Source of the DNA: Pedobacter arcticus A12
GTDB lineage: Bacteria > Bacteroidota > Bacteroidia > Sphingobacteriales > Sphingobacteriaceae
NCBI RefSeq assembly: GCF_000302595.1
Contig: NZ_AKZJ01000014.1
Coordinates: 124,001-188,000, forward strand
Reading direction: 5' to 3'
Length of the DNA stretch: 64,000 nucleotides
Shown here: positions 10,117 through 19,203 of the stretch, in pieces
Layout: each line of letters starts with the position of its first letter
Numbering within the stretch: the first letter of the stretch is position 1
Translations under genes and position numbers: made by a program
Notes under the pieces: generated by a model
Told to the model about the DNA's origin: nothing
What the model saw: only the letters and a program-made list of their open reading frames with translations
The model's database searches: none

Positions 10117-10974
10117 TTAGTTTTTATTTATTTTGGAAGCTTCCCATCCTAGCATCGCAGTTTTCCTATTTAGTCCCCACATGTAACCACCCAACTTCCC
10201 ACTATTTTGGATCACCCGGTGACAAGGAATTAGAAATGCAACCGGATTATTCCCAATCGCTGTGCCCACTGCTCTGGCTGCGTTCGGCGAACCAACTTCC
10301 AATGCAATACTCCCGTAAGTATTTAATTCACCAAAAGGAATGTTTAACAAAGCTTCCCAAACTTTCAACTGAAAATCGGTTCCTTTTAAATGTAGTTTAA
10401 TTGATTGCGGAGCAGTAAAATCTTGTTGTAAAACATAAATTACCGATTGCTGCAAATCGTCTAAAACTTCTTTAAAATCGGCTTTAGGGAAATCAGTTTT
10501 TAATAATTCCAATGCCAATTTACTATCCTCATAAAAAGCCAAATAGCAGATTCCTTTTGTGGTGCTTGCAATTAAAACATCGCCAAAATAAGAAGAAGTA
10601 AAACTGTAATTGATATGTAGTGCTTGTCCGCCATTTTTAAATTCTCCGGGTGTCATTCCTTCAATTTTTACAAACAAATCATACAATCTGCTGGTGCCAG
10701 ATAAACCTGTTTCTAAGGCCGTATCAAAAAGATTTAGAGTTTCATTTTTATGCAACAACTGTTTGGCATAATTGACATTGAGGTATTGCGCAAACTTTTT
10801 CGGGCTGACACCTGCCCAATCGGAAAAAATCTTTTGAAAGTGGAACGGACTTAAGTTTACATGCTCGGCAATTTGCTCTAAACTAGGTTGTTGCTTAAAA
10901 TTATCAACAAGGTAAGCGATTGCTTTTGCAACGAGCTGATAATTAAATCCTGTTTCTGTTTTCATCGTTTGCAA
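10117..10974 (-). CDS. AraC-type HTH fused to O6-methylguanine-DNA methyltransferase (Ada-like)
   Basis: In this 285-residue protein, residues about 10-115 form an AraC/XylS double helix-turn-helix (SLEQIAEHVNLSPFHFQKIFSDWAG). Residues about 130-280 form the MGMT domain, with active-site PCHRV (acceptor Cys251) and the NAARAVGTAIGNNP motif. It lacks the N-terminal zinc/methylphosphotriester domain of E. coli Ada, so if it regulates, the signal is not the classic Cys38 methylation. It likely repairs O6-alkylguanine and may regulate its own gene. It stands alone between a convergent lipoprotein gene and a divergent transposase. ATG 10965 is an alternative start. Confidence 0.92.
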   Translation of the reverse strand: MQTMKTETGFNYQLVAKAIAYLVDNFKQQPSLEQIAEHVNLSPFHFQKIFSDWAGVSPKKFAQYLNVNYAKQLLHKNETLNLFDTALETGLSGTSRLYDLFVKIEGMTPGEFKNGGQALHINYSFTSSYFGDVLIASTTKGICYLAFYEDSKLALELLKTDFPKADFKEVLDDLQQSVIYVLQQDFTAPQSIKLHLKGTDFQLKVWEALLNIPFGELNTYGSIALEVGSPNAARAVGTAIGNNPVAFLIPCHRVIQNSGKLGGYMWGLNRKTAMLGWEASKINKN

Positions 10975-11078
10975 ATTAAGATTTATTGAAAGATTACGAA
11001 ACCCGAAACTTGCGGTTTGTTGGAAAAAGGTTTACTTTGATAAATGAGTATGGACAGTAAGTCACCAGAATAAAAAAA

Positions 11079-11729
11079 ATGACATTATTTAAAAACAAAT
11101 ATCGGATAGAGTCAGCAAGATTGCAAACATGGGACTATGCTAGCGAAGGATCCTATTTTATAACAATCTGCACCAAAGATAGAAACCACTATTTTGGAGA
11201 AATTGTTGGGGGCGAAATGAAATTATCAGGGGCAGGGATATTGGCAGACGTTTTTTGGTATGAAATAAAAAACCATGCAAAGAATATTGAATTGGGCGAA
11301 TTCGTGGTGATGCCAAACCATATTCACGGGATTTTGATTTTACATGCAATGGATATATCGGGTGTAGAGACAAGGCATGCCTTGCCTCTATCACCCGTTG
11401 CATCACCCGTTGCATCACCCGTTGCATCACCCGTTGCATCACCCATCGCACCGCCACCCAATTTACCATCAATCCCGTCATCGCCCGAAAAAACCATCGG
11501 ACAAACCCGTTTTCAAAATCCCGGTAAAAATTCAATATCATCCATTATCGGAGGATATAAATCTGCAGTAACCAAACATTGTAATCGTTTAGGTTTTGAA
11601 AATTGTTGGCAACCTCTTTTCCACGATCATATTATTCGCGATGCCCAAGCGTTTGAAAACATACAAAATTATATCGCCACAAATGTTAAGAACTGGAAAG
11701 AAGACAAATTTTGCTCACCTAAACGATAG
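11079..11729 (+). CDS. REP-associated tyrosine transposase (RAYT, Y1/HUH family)
   Basis: This 216-residue single-copy HUH transposase is of the IS200-like Y1 class. The metal-binding HUH motif is in VVMPNHIHGILIL. The N-terminal SYFITICTKDR strand and the GGYKSAVTKHCNR helix that bears the nucleophilic-Tyr region are typical of RAYTs. RAYTs cleave and join single-stranded REP palindromes and are domesticated relatives of IS200/IS605. Between the HUH strand and the Tyr helix the frame runs through a 39-bp palindrome and then four copies of a 12-bp repeat, which adds an S-P-V-A-repeat linker. No flanking IS ends or target duplications are visible. Confidence 0.93.
   Translation: MTLFKNKYRIESARLQTWDYASEGSYFITICTKDRNHYFGEIVGGEMKLSGAGILADVFWYEIKNHAKNIELGEFVVMPNHIHGILILHAMDISGVETRHALPLSPVASPVASPVASPVASPIAPPPNLPSIPSSPEKTIGQTRFQNPGKNSISSIIGGYKSAVTKHCNRLGFENCWQPLFHDHIIRDAQAFENIQNYIATNVKNWKEDKFCSPKR
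11359..11397. repeat. 39-bp imperfect palindrome inside the RAYT reading frame
   Basis: The two arms CGGGTG-TAGAGACAAGGCA (from 11359) and TGCCTTGCCTCTA-T-CACCCG (to 11397) pair with one bulge and one mismatch. The core CAAGGCATGCCTTG (11371-11384) is perfect. The pattern GTAGAGAC(n)GTCTCTAC is familiar from dispersed repeats in Bacteroidota and cyanobacteria. Here it encodes the peptide VETRHALPLSP without breaking the frame. Confidence 0.85.
11392..11451 (+). repeat. Tandem 12-bp repeats, four perfect copies plus one degenerate
   Basis: CACCCGTTGCAT is repeated perfectly at 11392, 11404, 11416 and 11428, followed by a degenerate unit from 11440. Each unit encodes S-P-V-A in the RAYT frame. 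The first unit begins with the right end of the 39-bp palindrome, so the array probably arose by slippage at that end. Confidence 0.95.
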
Positions 11730-11801
11730 TATGATTTCTTTCGCGACATTCAGTTTAAACGGTAAAAACATTATAAACGCTCAAAAAATTAGTATTGATC
11801 C

Positions 11802-12821
11802 ATGCACCTAACCTACAAACCCTTCAACCTACAACTAAAATACCCATTCACCATCGCCAAATTCTCCAGAACATCAACACCCTTGATGCTGATTGAATTG
11901 GAGTACGAAGGTTTTATTGGTTACGGCGAAGCATCCATGGTTCCCTATATGGGCGAAAGTGTGGAAACCGCAACTGCGTTCCTAAAAAAAGTCGACCTCA
12001 ACAGATTTTCCTTTCCTTTTGATATGGAAGAAATCATCAATTACTTAGATGAAACTGCATCAGGACAACCGGCGATAAAAGCCGCAATTGATATTGCTTT
12101 GCATGATTTAACCGGGAAACTATTAGATAAACCCTGCTACGAATTATTTGGGTCGCAGCTCAGTTTAATGCCACAAACAACTTACACCGTTGGGATTGAT
12201 GAACCAAAAATCATCATTAAAAAAGTAAACGACGCTTTAACTGACGGTTTCAAACTGCTAAAAGTCAAACTCGGCAGAGACAGCGATAAAATCCTAATTG
12301 AGACCATCCGTAAAATAACCGATCTACCGATTTATGTGGATGCAAACCAAGGTTGGGTAAATAAAGAAAAAGGGTTGGAAATGGCACATTGGTTAAACAC
12401 CCAAAATGTAAAACTGATTGAACAGCCCATGCATAAAGAAGACGTTGACGGAAACGCCTGGCTTACCGAAAGAAGCCCGATCCCAACGGTTGGTGACGAA
12501 GCCGTACAACGCCTGCCTGATGTAGCGAAAGCAAAAGGTGTTTATCATGGCATCAACGTTAAAGTGATGAAATCTGCTGGAATGTATGAGGCTTCCAAAA
12601 TGATTGCTTCGGCAAAAGCCAATAATTTAAAAGTGCTGATTGGTTGTATGAGCGAAACCAGCATTGCGACTTTGGCCGGTGCGGCGCTTGCACCACTTTG
12701 CGACTGGGCAGATTTAGACGGCCCTTTCTTAACTTCCAACAACCCCTTTAAAACGCCAAGATTTGAAAACGGTCGCTATGTTTTATCTGCAAAACCCGGG
12801 TTAGGAATTGAATTTATTTAA
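11802..12821 (+). CDS. Dipeptide epimerase (L-Ala-D/L-Glu type), enolase superfamily
   Basis: This 339-residue protein has the enolase-superfamily muconate-lactonising/epimerase layout: an N-terminal capping domain, then a TIM barrel. The barrel carries the KVK catalytic pair (LLKVKLGRD), metal ligands DANQGW, EQPM and GDEA, and the second catalytic lysine in NVKVMKSAG. L-Ala-D/L-Glu epimerases act on dipeptides released from peptidoglycan during murein recycling, which fits the organism's other peptidoglycan genes. Some relatives epimerise other dipeptides, so the exact substrate is open. It stands 72 bp after the RAYT gene with no other obvious partner. Confidence 0.88.
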   Translation: MHLTYKPFNLQLKYPFTIAKFSRTSTPLMLIELEYEGFIGYGEASMVPYMGESVETATAFLKKVDLNRFSFPFDMEEIINYLDETASGQPAIKAAIDIALHDLTGKLLDKPCYELFGSQLSLMPQTTYTVGIDEPKIIIKKVNDALTDGFKLLKVKLGRDSDKILIETIRKITDLPIYVDANQGWVNKEKGLEMAHWLNTQNVKLIEQPMHKEDVDGNAWLTERSPIPTVGDEAVQRLPDVAKAKGVYHGINVKVMKSAGMYEASKMIASAKANNLKVLIGCMSETSIATLAGAALAPLCDWADLDGPFLTSNNPFKTPRFENGRYVLSAKPGLGIEFI

Positions 12822-12961
12822 GCCGTATTAGCGAGCAAACACAAGGCTTTTAACTTTTCGCTTTTAACTTTCCACTTTTTTCTCTTCTTAAGTATTAACT
12901 TTATCGCACAAACAGAATTGAGCATGGTTTTTGCTAAATCTGTTGTTTAAGATACACCCAA

Positions 12962-14476
12962 ATGAAAGATAAAGTTAGAGTTAGATTTGCTCCTAGTCCA
13001 ACCGGAGGGCTACATATTGGCGGGGTTAGAACCATTTTGTTCAATTACCTTTTTGCAAAACACCACAATGGTGAATTTATTTTAAGGATTGAGGATACAG
13101 ATCAAACTCGCTTTGTACAAGGAGCCGAGGATTATATTTACTCTTGCTTGAAATGGTGCGGTATTACAGTAGATGAAGGTACACGAGAAGGTGGCAATTA
13201 CGGTCCTTATAGACAGAGCGAACGAAAATCTTTATACAGAGAGTATGCTGAGAAATTGGTAGCTGCCGGACACGCCTATTACGCTTTCGATACTTCGGAA
13301 GAATTGGAATGTAAAAGACAGGTAATTGAGAATTTTAGATACGATCATAGTTCTAGAAAGCAGTTAAGAAACTCATTAACTATTCCACATGAAGCCGTAG
13401 AAAGTTTAATTAGAGAAGGAGCGCCACATGTGATCCGGATAAAAATGCCAGAAGATGAGCAGGTAGCCTTTCACGATATGATTCGTGGAGATATTGCTTT
13501 TCACAGTAGCGAGGTTGACGATAAAGTATTGCTTAAGGCAGATGGAATGCCTACGTACCATTTAGCAGTTGTAGTGGATGATTATTTGATGAAGATAAGC
13601 CACGTTTTTAGAGGCGAAGAATGGTTGCCATCTGCACCGGTGCATATTTTACTTTGGAAATATTTTGGATGGGCTGATGAAATGCCAAAATGGGCGCATC
13701 TTCCGTTAATCTTAAAACCGGATGGAAACGGTAAGTTGAGCAAACGTGACGGTGAACGATTTGGTTTTCCCGTGTTCCCTATCAATTGGGTTGATGCGAA
13801 TACAGGTAACAAAACTGAGGGATTTGTAGAAGCAGGTTTTGTACCAGAAGGCTTTATAAATATGCTTGCCATGTTGGGCTGGAATGATGGTACCGACCAA
13901 GAGATTTTTAACATGGAAGAATTGATTGCCAAATTCTCTTTAGACCGGATACATAAAGCAGGCGCTAAGTTTGATTACGAGAAAGCAAAATGGTATAATG
14001 CCGAATGGATTAAAGCAAGTTCGGCAGGGCATTTACTGCCACAGGTAAAGCCATTTTTAAACCATAAAGGAATCAACAATATCGACGATGCTTATTTGTT
14101 AGATGTGATTGAAATGGTAAAAGAACGTTGTGTTTTATTACCCGATTTTTATGAGCAAGCTTCGTTTTTCTTTACCGCACCAGTTCACTGGGATAGCAAC
14201 GCTGTTAAACCAAAATGGAATACAGGTAAAGACGCATTTTTTAGAGAATTTGCTGATCAGATCAAAGACAAGAACGATTTGTCTAGTGCAGCATTAGAAA
14301 CTATATTTAAAGATTTAGCCACCGAAAAAGGAATGAAAGTTGGCGAGCTCATGCTTCCCTTCCGTATTATGTTGGTTGGTGGTAAATTTGGTCCACAGGT
14401 TTTTGACATTGCAGAAAAAATTGGTATTACTGAAACCATCCATAGAATCCACAACGCTTTAGAAGCATTCAAATAA
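12962..14476 (+). CDS. gltX: Glutamate--tRNA ligase
   Basis: This cytosolic class I aminoacyl-tRNA synthetase charges tRNA-Glu. The 504-residue product has the HIGH-type motif in FAPSPTGGLHIGG (near residues 9-20), the nucleotide-binding DTDQTR region, the WLPSAP segment, and the KMSKS equivalent KLSKRDG near residue 260. A C-terminal anticodon-binding helical domain follows. Length and motifs are normal. It converges on groL with a strong bidirectional terminator between them. Confidence 0.97.
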   Translation: MKDKVRVRFAPSPTGGLHIGGVRTILFNYLFAKHHNGEFILRIEDTDQTRFVQGAEDYIYSCLKWCGITVDEGTREGGNYGPYRQSERKSLYREYAEKLVAAGHAYYAFDTSEELECKRQVIENFRYDHSSRKQLRNSLTIPHEAVESLIREGAPHVIRIKMPEDEQVAFHDMIRGDIAFHSSEVDDKVLLKADGMPTYHLAVVVDDYLMKISHVFRGEEWLPSAPVHILLWKYFGWADEMPKWAHLPLILKPDGNGKLSKRDGERFGFPVFPINWVDANTGNKTEGFVEAGFVPEGFINMLAMLGWNDGTDQEIFNMEELIAKFSLDRIHKAGAKFDYEKAKWYNAEWIKASSAGHLLPQVKPFLNHKGINNIDDAYLLDVIEMVKERCVLLPDFYEQASFFFTAPVHWDSNAVKPKWNTGKDAFFREFADQIKDKNDLSSAALETIFKDLATEKGMKVGELMLPFRIMLVGGKFGPQVFDIAEKIGITETIHRIHNALEAFK

Positions 14477-14501
14477 CCAAGATTATGATTATCCTTAAAA
14501 T

Positions 14502-14537
14502 AAAAATCCCTGTTCTAATTAAAGAACAGGGATTTTT
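14502..14537. terminator. Bidirectional terminator between gltX and groL
   Basis: A 15-bp perfect stem (14502-14516 with 14523-14537) has a six-base loop, an A tract on the left and a T tract on the right, so it can serve both convergent genes. Confidence 0.9.
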
Positions 14538-14588
14538 TATGTTTGAGCGCTTTCAGCCTTAAACTTATTGCTTTCGGCTAGGAAAGAA

Positions 14589-16226
14589 TTACATCATACC
14601 GCCCATTCCACCGCCACCCATTGGAGGCATTGGAGCTGAACCTGCTTCTTCTGGCTCATCCGCTAACACACATTCTGTGGTTAACAACATCGCTGCAATT
14701 GAAGCTGCGTTTTCCAAAGCTACACGAGAAACTTTAGTTGGATCGATAACACCAGCGCTAATCAAGTTTTCGTAAACATCTGTACGGGCATTGTATCCGT
14801 AATCTGCTTTACCTTGTTTTACATTATGAACAACGATTGAACCTTCGATTCCAGCGTTTGCACAAATTTGACGTAAAGGCTCTTCGATTGCTCTTTTGAT
14901 AATTTTGATACCAGTAGTTTCATCTTCGTTAAGTCCTTTTAAGTCGTCTAAAGAAGCAACCGCTCTAATGAAAGCAACACCACCACCAGCAACAATACCT
15001 TCTTCAACCGCTGCTCTGGTTGCGTGTAAAGCATCGTCAACTCTGTCTTTCTTCTCTTTCATCTCAACCTCTGAAGCAGCACCAACATAAAGTACAGCAA
15101 CACCACCAGAAAGTTTAGCTAAACGCTCTTGTAATTTTTCTTTATCGTAATCAGAAGTAGTAGTCTCAATCTGAGTTTTAATCTGATTTACTCTAGCTTT
15201 GATATCTTCAGAAGCACCAATTCCATTAATAAGGGTAGTGTTATCTTTATCGATAGTGATTTTTTCAGCCTGACCTAAATCTGCTAATTCTGCGTTTTCT
15301 AATTTGAAACCTCTTTCTTCAGAAATTACCGTTCCGCCAGTTAAAATAGCGATGTCTTCTAACATTGCTTTTCTTCTGTCTCCAAAACCTGGAGCTTTAA
15401 CAGCAGCAACTTTCAGAGAACCGCGAATTTTGTTAACTACCAAAGTAGCTAATGCTTCGCCATCTAAATCTTCAGCAATAATTAAAAGAGGCTTGCCGGT
15501 TTGAACTTGTTTTTCCAAAATTGGCAACAATTCTTTCATGTTGCTGATTTTTTTGTCGTAGATTAAAATGTAAGGATTTTCTAATTCAACCTCCATTTTA
15601 TCTGCGTTGGTAACAAAGTACGGAGAAAGGTAACCTCTGTCAAACTGCATACCTTCTACAGTTTTAACTTCAGTTTCAGTTCCTTTAGCTTCTTCAACAG
15701 TAATTACACCGTCTTTACCAACTTTAGCCATAGCTTCAGCAATTAAAGAACCGATAACATCATCATTGTTTGCAGAAATAGATGCAACTTGTTTGATTTT
15801 GTTATTGTCTTCGCCAACAGATTGTGACTGAGATTTTAAGCTTGCAACAACAGCAGTAACTGCTTTGTCAATACCGCGTTTCAAATCCATTGGATTTGCA
15901 CCAGCAGCAACGTTTTTAATACCCGCAGTAACAATTGCTTGAGCTAAAACCGTAGCAGTTGTTGTTCCGTCACCTGCAATATCAGCAGTTTTAGAAGCAA
16001 CTTCTTTTACCATTTGCGCACCCATGTTTTCCACGGTGTCTTTCAATTCAATTTCTTTAGCCACAGTAACACCATCTTTGGTGATGATTGGAGAACCGAA
16101 TTTTTTATCGATAATTACGTTTCTACCTTTTGGACCTAAAGTTACCTTAACAGCATTAGCTAAGATATCTACACCGCGTTTCAAAGCATCGCGAGCTTCT
16201 ACATTATATTTAACTTGTTTTGACAT
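14589..16226 (-). CDS. groL: Chaperonin GroEL (60 kDa)
   Basis: The 545-residue chaperonin subunit forms the double-ring folding chamber with GroES and ATP. The ATP-binding motif [10 protein letters not shown] and [14 protein letters not shown] are present near the N-terminus. The EGIVAGGG region is intact, and the C-terminal Gly-Met tail (GGGGMGGMM) is typical. It follows groS on the same strand, but the 150-bp spacer between them is occupied by a dispersed repeat, which is unusual for this operon. Confidence 0.99.
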   Translation of the reverse strand: MSKQVKYNVEARDALKRGVDILANAVKVTLGPKGRNVIIDKKFGSPIITKDGVTVAKEIELKDTVENMGAQMVKEVASKTADIAGDGTTTATVLAQAIVTAGIKNVAAGANPMDLKRGIDKAVTAVVASLKSQSQSVGEDNNKIKQVASISANNDDVIGSLIAEAMAKVGKDGVITVEEAKGTETEVKTVEGMQFDRGYLSPYFVTNADKMEVELENPYILIYDKKISNMKELLPILEKQVQTGKPLLIIAEDLDGEALATLVVNKIRGSLKVAAVKAPGFGDRRKAMLEDIAILTGGTVISEERGFKLENAELADLGQAEKITIDKDNTTLINGIGASEDIKARVNQIKTQIETTTSDYDKEKLQERLAKLSGGVAVLYVGAASEVEMKEKKDRVDDALHATRAAVEEGIVAGGGVAFIRAVASLDDLKGLNEDETTGIKIIKRAIEEPLRQICANAGIEGSIVVHNVKQGKADYGYNARTDVYENLISAGVIDPTKVSRVALENAASIAAMLLTTECVLADEPEEAGSAPMPPMGGGGMGGMM

Positions 16227-16240
16227 TTTTTTTAGATTTT

Positions 16241-16372
16241 TAGTATTTAGTAGCTAGTATCTAGATGACCTGCGTACTGAAAACTTATAAACTTAATTTT
16301 ACTTTATTGGTAGAACGTAACTAGCATTTGCCACACTATAAGTGTCTTAATACTTGTTACTAACATCTTGCT
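16241..16372. repeat. Dispersed intergenic repeat, copy 1 (between groS and groL)
   Basis: Both ends match the element at 34620-34750. One end reads AGCAAGATGTTAGTAACAAG on the minus strand (from 16372), continuing into TATTAAGACAC. The other end carries TCTAGATACT, then CTACTAAATACT (minus strand, near 16264-16241). The middle differs. The sequence is rich in TAGTAT/ATACTA inverted units, so the transcript between the two chaperonin genes can fold. Confidence 0.75.
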
Positions 16373-16376
16373 ATTC

Positions 16377-16652
16377 TTACAGTACTGCGTAAATATCAGC
16401 TTCTTTCATAATCAAATACTCTTTTCCTTCGTAAGTGATTTCAGTACCTGAGTATTTTCCGTATATAACTTGATCCCCAACTTTAACAGTCATTGGTTCA
16501 TCTATTTTACCGTTTCCAACTGCTACAACAGTTCCACTTTGAGGTTTTTCTTTTGCTGTATCAGGGATGTAGATACCTGAAGCGGTTTTTTCTTCTGCAG
16601 GAGCAGCTTCTACCACTACTCTATCTGCGATAGGTTTAATGTTCAATGCCAT
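16377..16652 (-). CDS. groS: Co-chaperonin GroES (10 kDa)
   Basis: The 91-residue co-chaperonin caps the GroEL chamber. The N-terminal [11 protein letters not shown] strand, the mobile loop region ([18 protein letters not shown]) and the closing [16 protein letters not shown] are all standard. The operon order groS-groL is normal. Upstream on the minus strand there is a TTGACA-N16-TATTGT-like sequence but no CIRCE inverted repeat. Confidence 0.98.
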   Translation of the reverse strand: MALNIKPIADRVVVEAAPAEEKTASGIYIPDTAKEKPQSGTVVAVGNGKIDEPMTVKVGDQVIYGKYSGTEITYEGKEYLIMKEADIYAVL

Positions 16653-16800
16653 AATTGTTTATTATTTATAATTTTTATTTTCTGTTTGTGATTCATCACA
16701 CAATATGCCAAATGAGAAAAGTGTCAATATTTCACCACATACGTCAGCAAGCTTAAAAGTATAGAAATAAAAAATGCCAGCTTGTCAGTTTTTAAAAATA

Positions 16801-16834
16801 AAAAGGTCACTCCTTTATTGGGAGTAACCTTTTT
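16801..16834. terminator. Terminator after the LruC lipoprotein gene
   Basis: AAAAGGTCACTCC and its near-complement GGGAGTAACCTTTT (16801-16834) form a hairpin with one imperfect pair, flanked by A-rich and T-rich tracts. It follows the minus-strand gene ending at 16853. The rest of 16653-16852 holds the groS leader. Confidence 0.8.
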
Positions 16835-16852
16835 ATTTTTGAGGCGTTTTAT

Positions 16853-18802
16853 TTATTTATACCAATCGGTAAACTGAGTGCCACCAGAAGCTGCCCAGGC
16901 ACCAAATTTCGCATAAGCTTCGTTTACTGCTTTGGCTTCGGCAGGGTAGGTAAAAGGCTCGGTAAACTGTAAAGCCCAAGGCCAGTTATTTGTACCGATA
17001 TAGTAATTTCCCATACTCGCATTTGACCTGTCGTCTTGGTAACCGAACAGCGCATTATCTGCTAAATTTGTTGGTGTTTTACCGGGTAAATGAATTTCGT
17101 GACTTCTTCTTCCATCACTAATTAAAAATGGATTATAAGGTGCACCGCTCAATATATTAGCAGGCTGTGGACTAACAAATTTAATCTTCACACTTACCAT
17201 ATTATTTCCATCACTGAGTGATTTTTGATCATCAAATGGGATGATTACTGCCTTAGCTTGACCGGCTTCTGTACCGTTAGCATTGGTTTGGATGTAATTT
17301 TTTGATCTAACCTGCCCGCTGGTTGAAGCAATTACGGTTGAACTAAATGGTAATTCTAAACCAAAACCATTATGGTAATAAGCTAAAGCCGTTGTTACTT
17401 TATAATCTGCGGTCATCTCTACCACATTATTACTTGCATTGGTAATGTAGGTATATCTGTAATTGATACCTAAATCATTCATATCGTAATCACCTTTTAA
17501 TGGCCAATTATCCTCAAAAGCTAAGGTACCCCAGCTGTTTTTTGATGGGAAGTAATTATTATATGCTTTTGTAGCATCGGTTGGATATTCATCAAATTGG
17601 TCAGTAACGCCATCACCATCGGTGTCTTTAGGCGTATCTAAATTAACTACCCCAAGTTTTGATATTGCATCTTTTGGAAAACAATCAGCATATAAAACCA
17701 CGTCGTTAAAATCATGGTCACAAACAGCTTCTGTTTCGCGGTTTAAATCCTCAATCCCGATTACAAAAATATCCTCTTGTGCAAAATTTAATAATACAAT
17801 GTGTTTCTGTAAAGCGTCTGTGCTTTCGGGGTTGTACTCTTTATTGCTGTAAAATTTTGAAACACTGTTTTTAACCGCTTTGCTTGCGCTATCCCAACCG
17901 TTTGATAATAATAAGATACCGATGCTTGTACCTGCGTTAAAAGTACCTAAACTTACCCGATCGCCAGAAACCATTGTTCCACCTGCGCCAATTGCCGATG
18001 CATTAGGGAAAATGTATTTCACATCTGAAATTTGCGAAGCACTTGTTGGTGGATTGTTTGTTGGATAGCTATAGTAAGCGATAGAATTTGTTAAACCAGC
18101 ACCCTCAGAAACAAAAGTTACAAAAACTTCGCCTGTTTTTCCCAGATTTAACGTTTGGGTAGCACTGTTTGCTAAAAAAGCTGGGTGATGCGCTCTAACA
18201 TCTGAACCGTCAGGAATAGAAGCGTTGATATGATTTAATAAATTAACACTTACGTCCCCGGGTTGTGGTGTTAAATAGTTTGGTCTTCCGTTATCATCAT
18301 AAGTGCCCATGTAGCTGTAGCTGGCATCCATTGTTTTGACAGACTGTGTGGTTTTAGAACTTAATGCGGCTTTGTTTGTTATTGGTGTAATGAAGTTACC
18401 TTCCAGCCCTTTTTTGCCCCCAATAATTAAATCCAATTTGTTGTTTTCGAAATAGCTAATTACCTCGTTTTGTAAACCGATGTAGTTTGGTTTTACAATC
18501 ACCTCGTCAATATAACTCGCAATATTCAAATCAGTGTTGATTTTTCCGTTAGCATCTGTTAAAGATTTTAACAGCTGATTCCCGTTTTTAGCATTGTAAA
18601 AAGTAACGGGAATATTAGCTAGTGGCTTATTGTTATTTGTTAACAGGCTAACATTAATTTTTACGCTTTTGATGGTTGAGAAATTAAAACCATTTGGCGC
18701 TATGTTTTTAGGATTAGCCATTTCTTCAGCAGCATTTGGGTTGTCTTTTTTACAGGCAACAATCGAAGCTAAAACTAACAAGGCTAAAATTGAACGTTTC
18801 AT
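16853..18802 (-). CDS. LruC domain-containing lipoprotein
   Basis: This 649-residue lipoprotein has a lipobox ending in Cys17 (SIVAC) followed by KKD, then a carboxypeptidase-regulatory-like segment (PLANIPVTFYNAKNG). A DUF4114-like region carries DHDFNDVVLYAD. An acidic calcium-type repeat follows (DTDGDGVTDQFDEYP), then a C-terminal DUF4842/LruC domain (NSWGTLAFEDNWPLKGDYDMNDLGINY). LruC proteins were named in Leptospira and are widespread, probably surface-exposed, in Bacteroidota. Function is unknown. The DxDxDG loops suggest calcium binding. The gene is monocistronic, with its own terminator and a structured leader. Confidence 0.9.
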   Translation of the reverse strand: MKRSILALLVLASIVACKKDNPNAAEEMANPKNIAPNGFNFSTIKSVKINVSLLTNNNKPLANIPVTFYNAKNGNQLLKSLTDANGKINTDLNIASYIDEVIVKPNYIGLQNEVISYFENNKLDLIIGGKKGLEGNFITPITNKAALSSKTTQSVKTMDASYSYMGTYDDNGRPNYLTPQPGDVSVNLLNHINASIPDGSDVRAHHPAFLANSATQTLNLGKTGEVFVTFVSEGAGLTNSIAYYSYPTNNPPTSASQISDVKYIFPNASAIGAGGTMVSGDRVSLGTFNAGTSIGILLLSNGWDSASKAVKNSVSKFYSNKEYNPESTDALQKHIVLLNFAQEDIFVIGIEDLNRETEAVCDHDFNDVVLYADCFPKDAISKLGVVNLDTPKDTDGDGVTDQFDEYPTDATKAYNNYFPSKNSWGTLAFEDNWPLKGDYDMNDLGINYRYTYITNASNNVVEMTADYKVTTALAYYHNGFGLELPFSSTVIASTSGQVRSKNYIQTNANGTEAGQAKAVIIPFDDQKSLSDGNNMVSVKIKFVSPQPANILSGAPYNPFLISDGRRSHEIHLPGKTPTNLADNALFGYQDDRSNASMGNYYIGTNNWPWALQFTEPFTYPAEAKAVNEAYAKFGAWAASGGTQFTDWYK

Positions 18803-18862
18803 AATACTTATTTTTTGTGTTATAAAGAGTTAAACGTTTTAGGTTTAATTCTTATTAATACC

Positions 18863-18939
18863 TATGCTAGAAGCATACCACAGCCAATAGCCTTTTACTG
18901 GGCTATTAATAAAACAAGATAAATTGCGCTTTGAAGCGC
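18863..18939 (-). promoter_or_regulatory. Three consecutive hairpins in the LruC gene leader
   Basis: Stems are TATGCT/AGCATA (18863-18877), AATAGCC/GGCTATT (18886-18907) and GCGCT/AGCGC (18926-18939). They lie 60-140 bp upstream of the LruC start codon. They could form a structured 5' UTR, but no known riboswitch consensus was recognised. Confidence 0.35.
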
Positions 18940-19135
18940 ATGAGAGGCTTTTTTGCTCATTAAAGCAAATAAATAACTATTTAGTTGTAAATCGAGAAGC
19001 TAGAAAACTGGGGCGTAAGTAAGAATATTTGAGGAAAATAAATCTCAATTTTTATTATTTCCCCATCATTTATTGGGGAAATTATGGAAGAAAGACAGCG
19101 TTGTACTTGGCTTTAATTGTTGAGATAAAAATAAA

Positions 19136-19177
19136 GCGGGGTTTTTAATCCTCATAAAAAGGAATTAAAAACCCCGC
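19136..19177 (-). terminator. tatC terminator
   Basis: GCGGGGTTTTTAATCC pairs with GGAATTAAAAACCCCGC with one bulge. On the minus strand a T-rich tract (TTTATTTTTAT) follows. It begins 27 bp after the tatC stop. Confidence 0.85.
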
Positions 19178-19203
19178 CAATTATCGCTTAGCAAAATGAT
19201 TTA

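Larger units (their letters stand above)
18803..19203. other. Intergenic region with the LruC leader hairpins
   Basis: These 401 bp lie between the tatC stop and the LruC start, both minus strand. The region contains a tatC terminator (19136-19177), an AT-rich stretch with a TTCCCC/GGGGAA hairpin near 19060-19082, and three consecutive hairpins nearer the LruC start. I see no gene in it. Confidence 0.6.

Noticed and set aside
11392-11451. CRISPR-like array
   Set aside because: The 12-bp units are directly adjacent without spacers and lie inside the RAYT reading frame.
16653-16760. CIRCE/HrcA operator upstream of groS
   Set aside because: No TTAGCACTC-N9-GAGTGCTAA inverted repeat could be found. 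Only a TTGACA-type promoter-like sequence is present.
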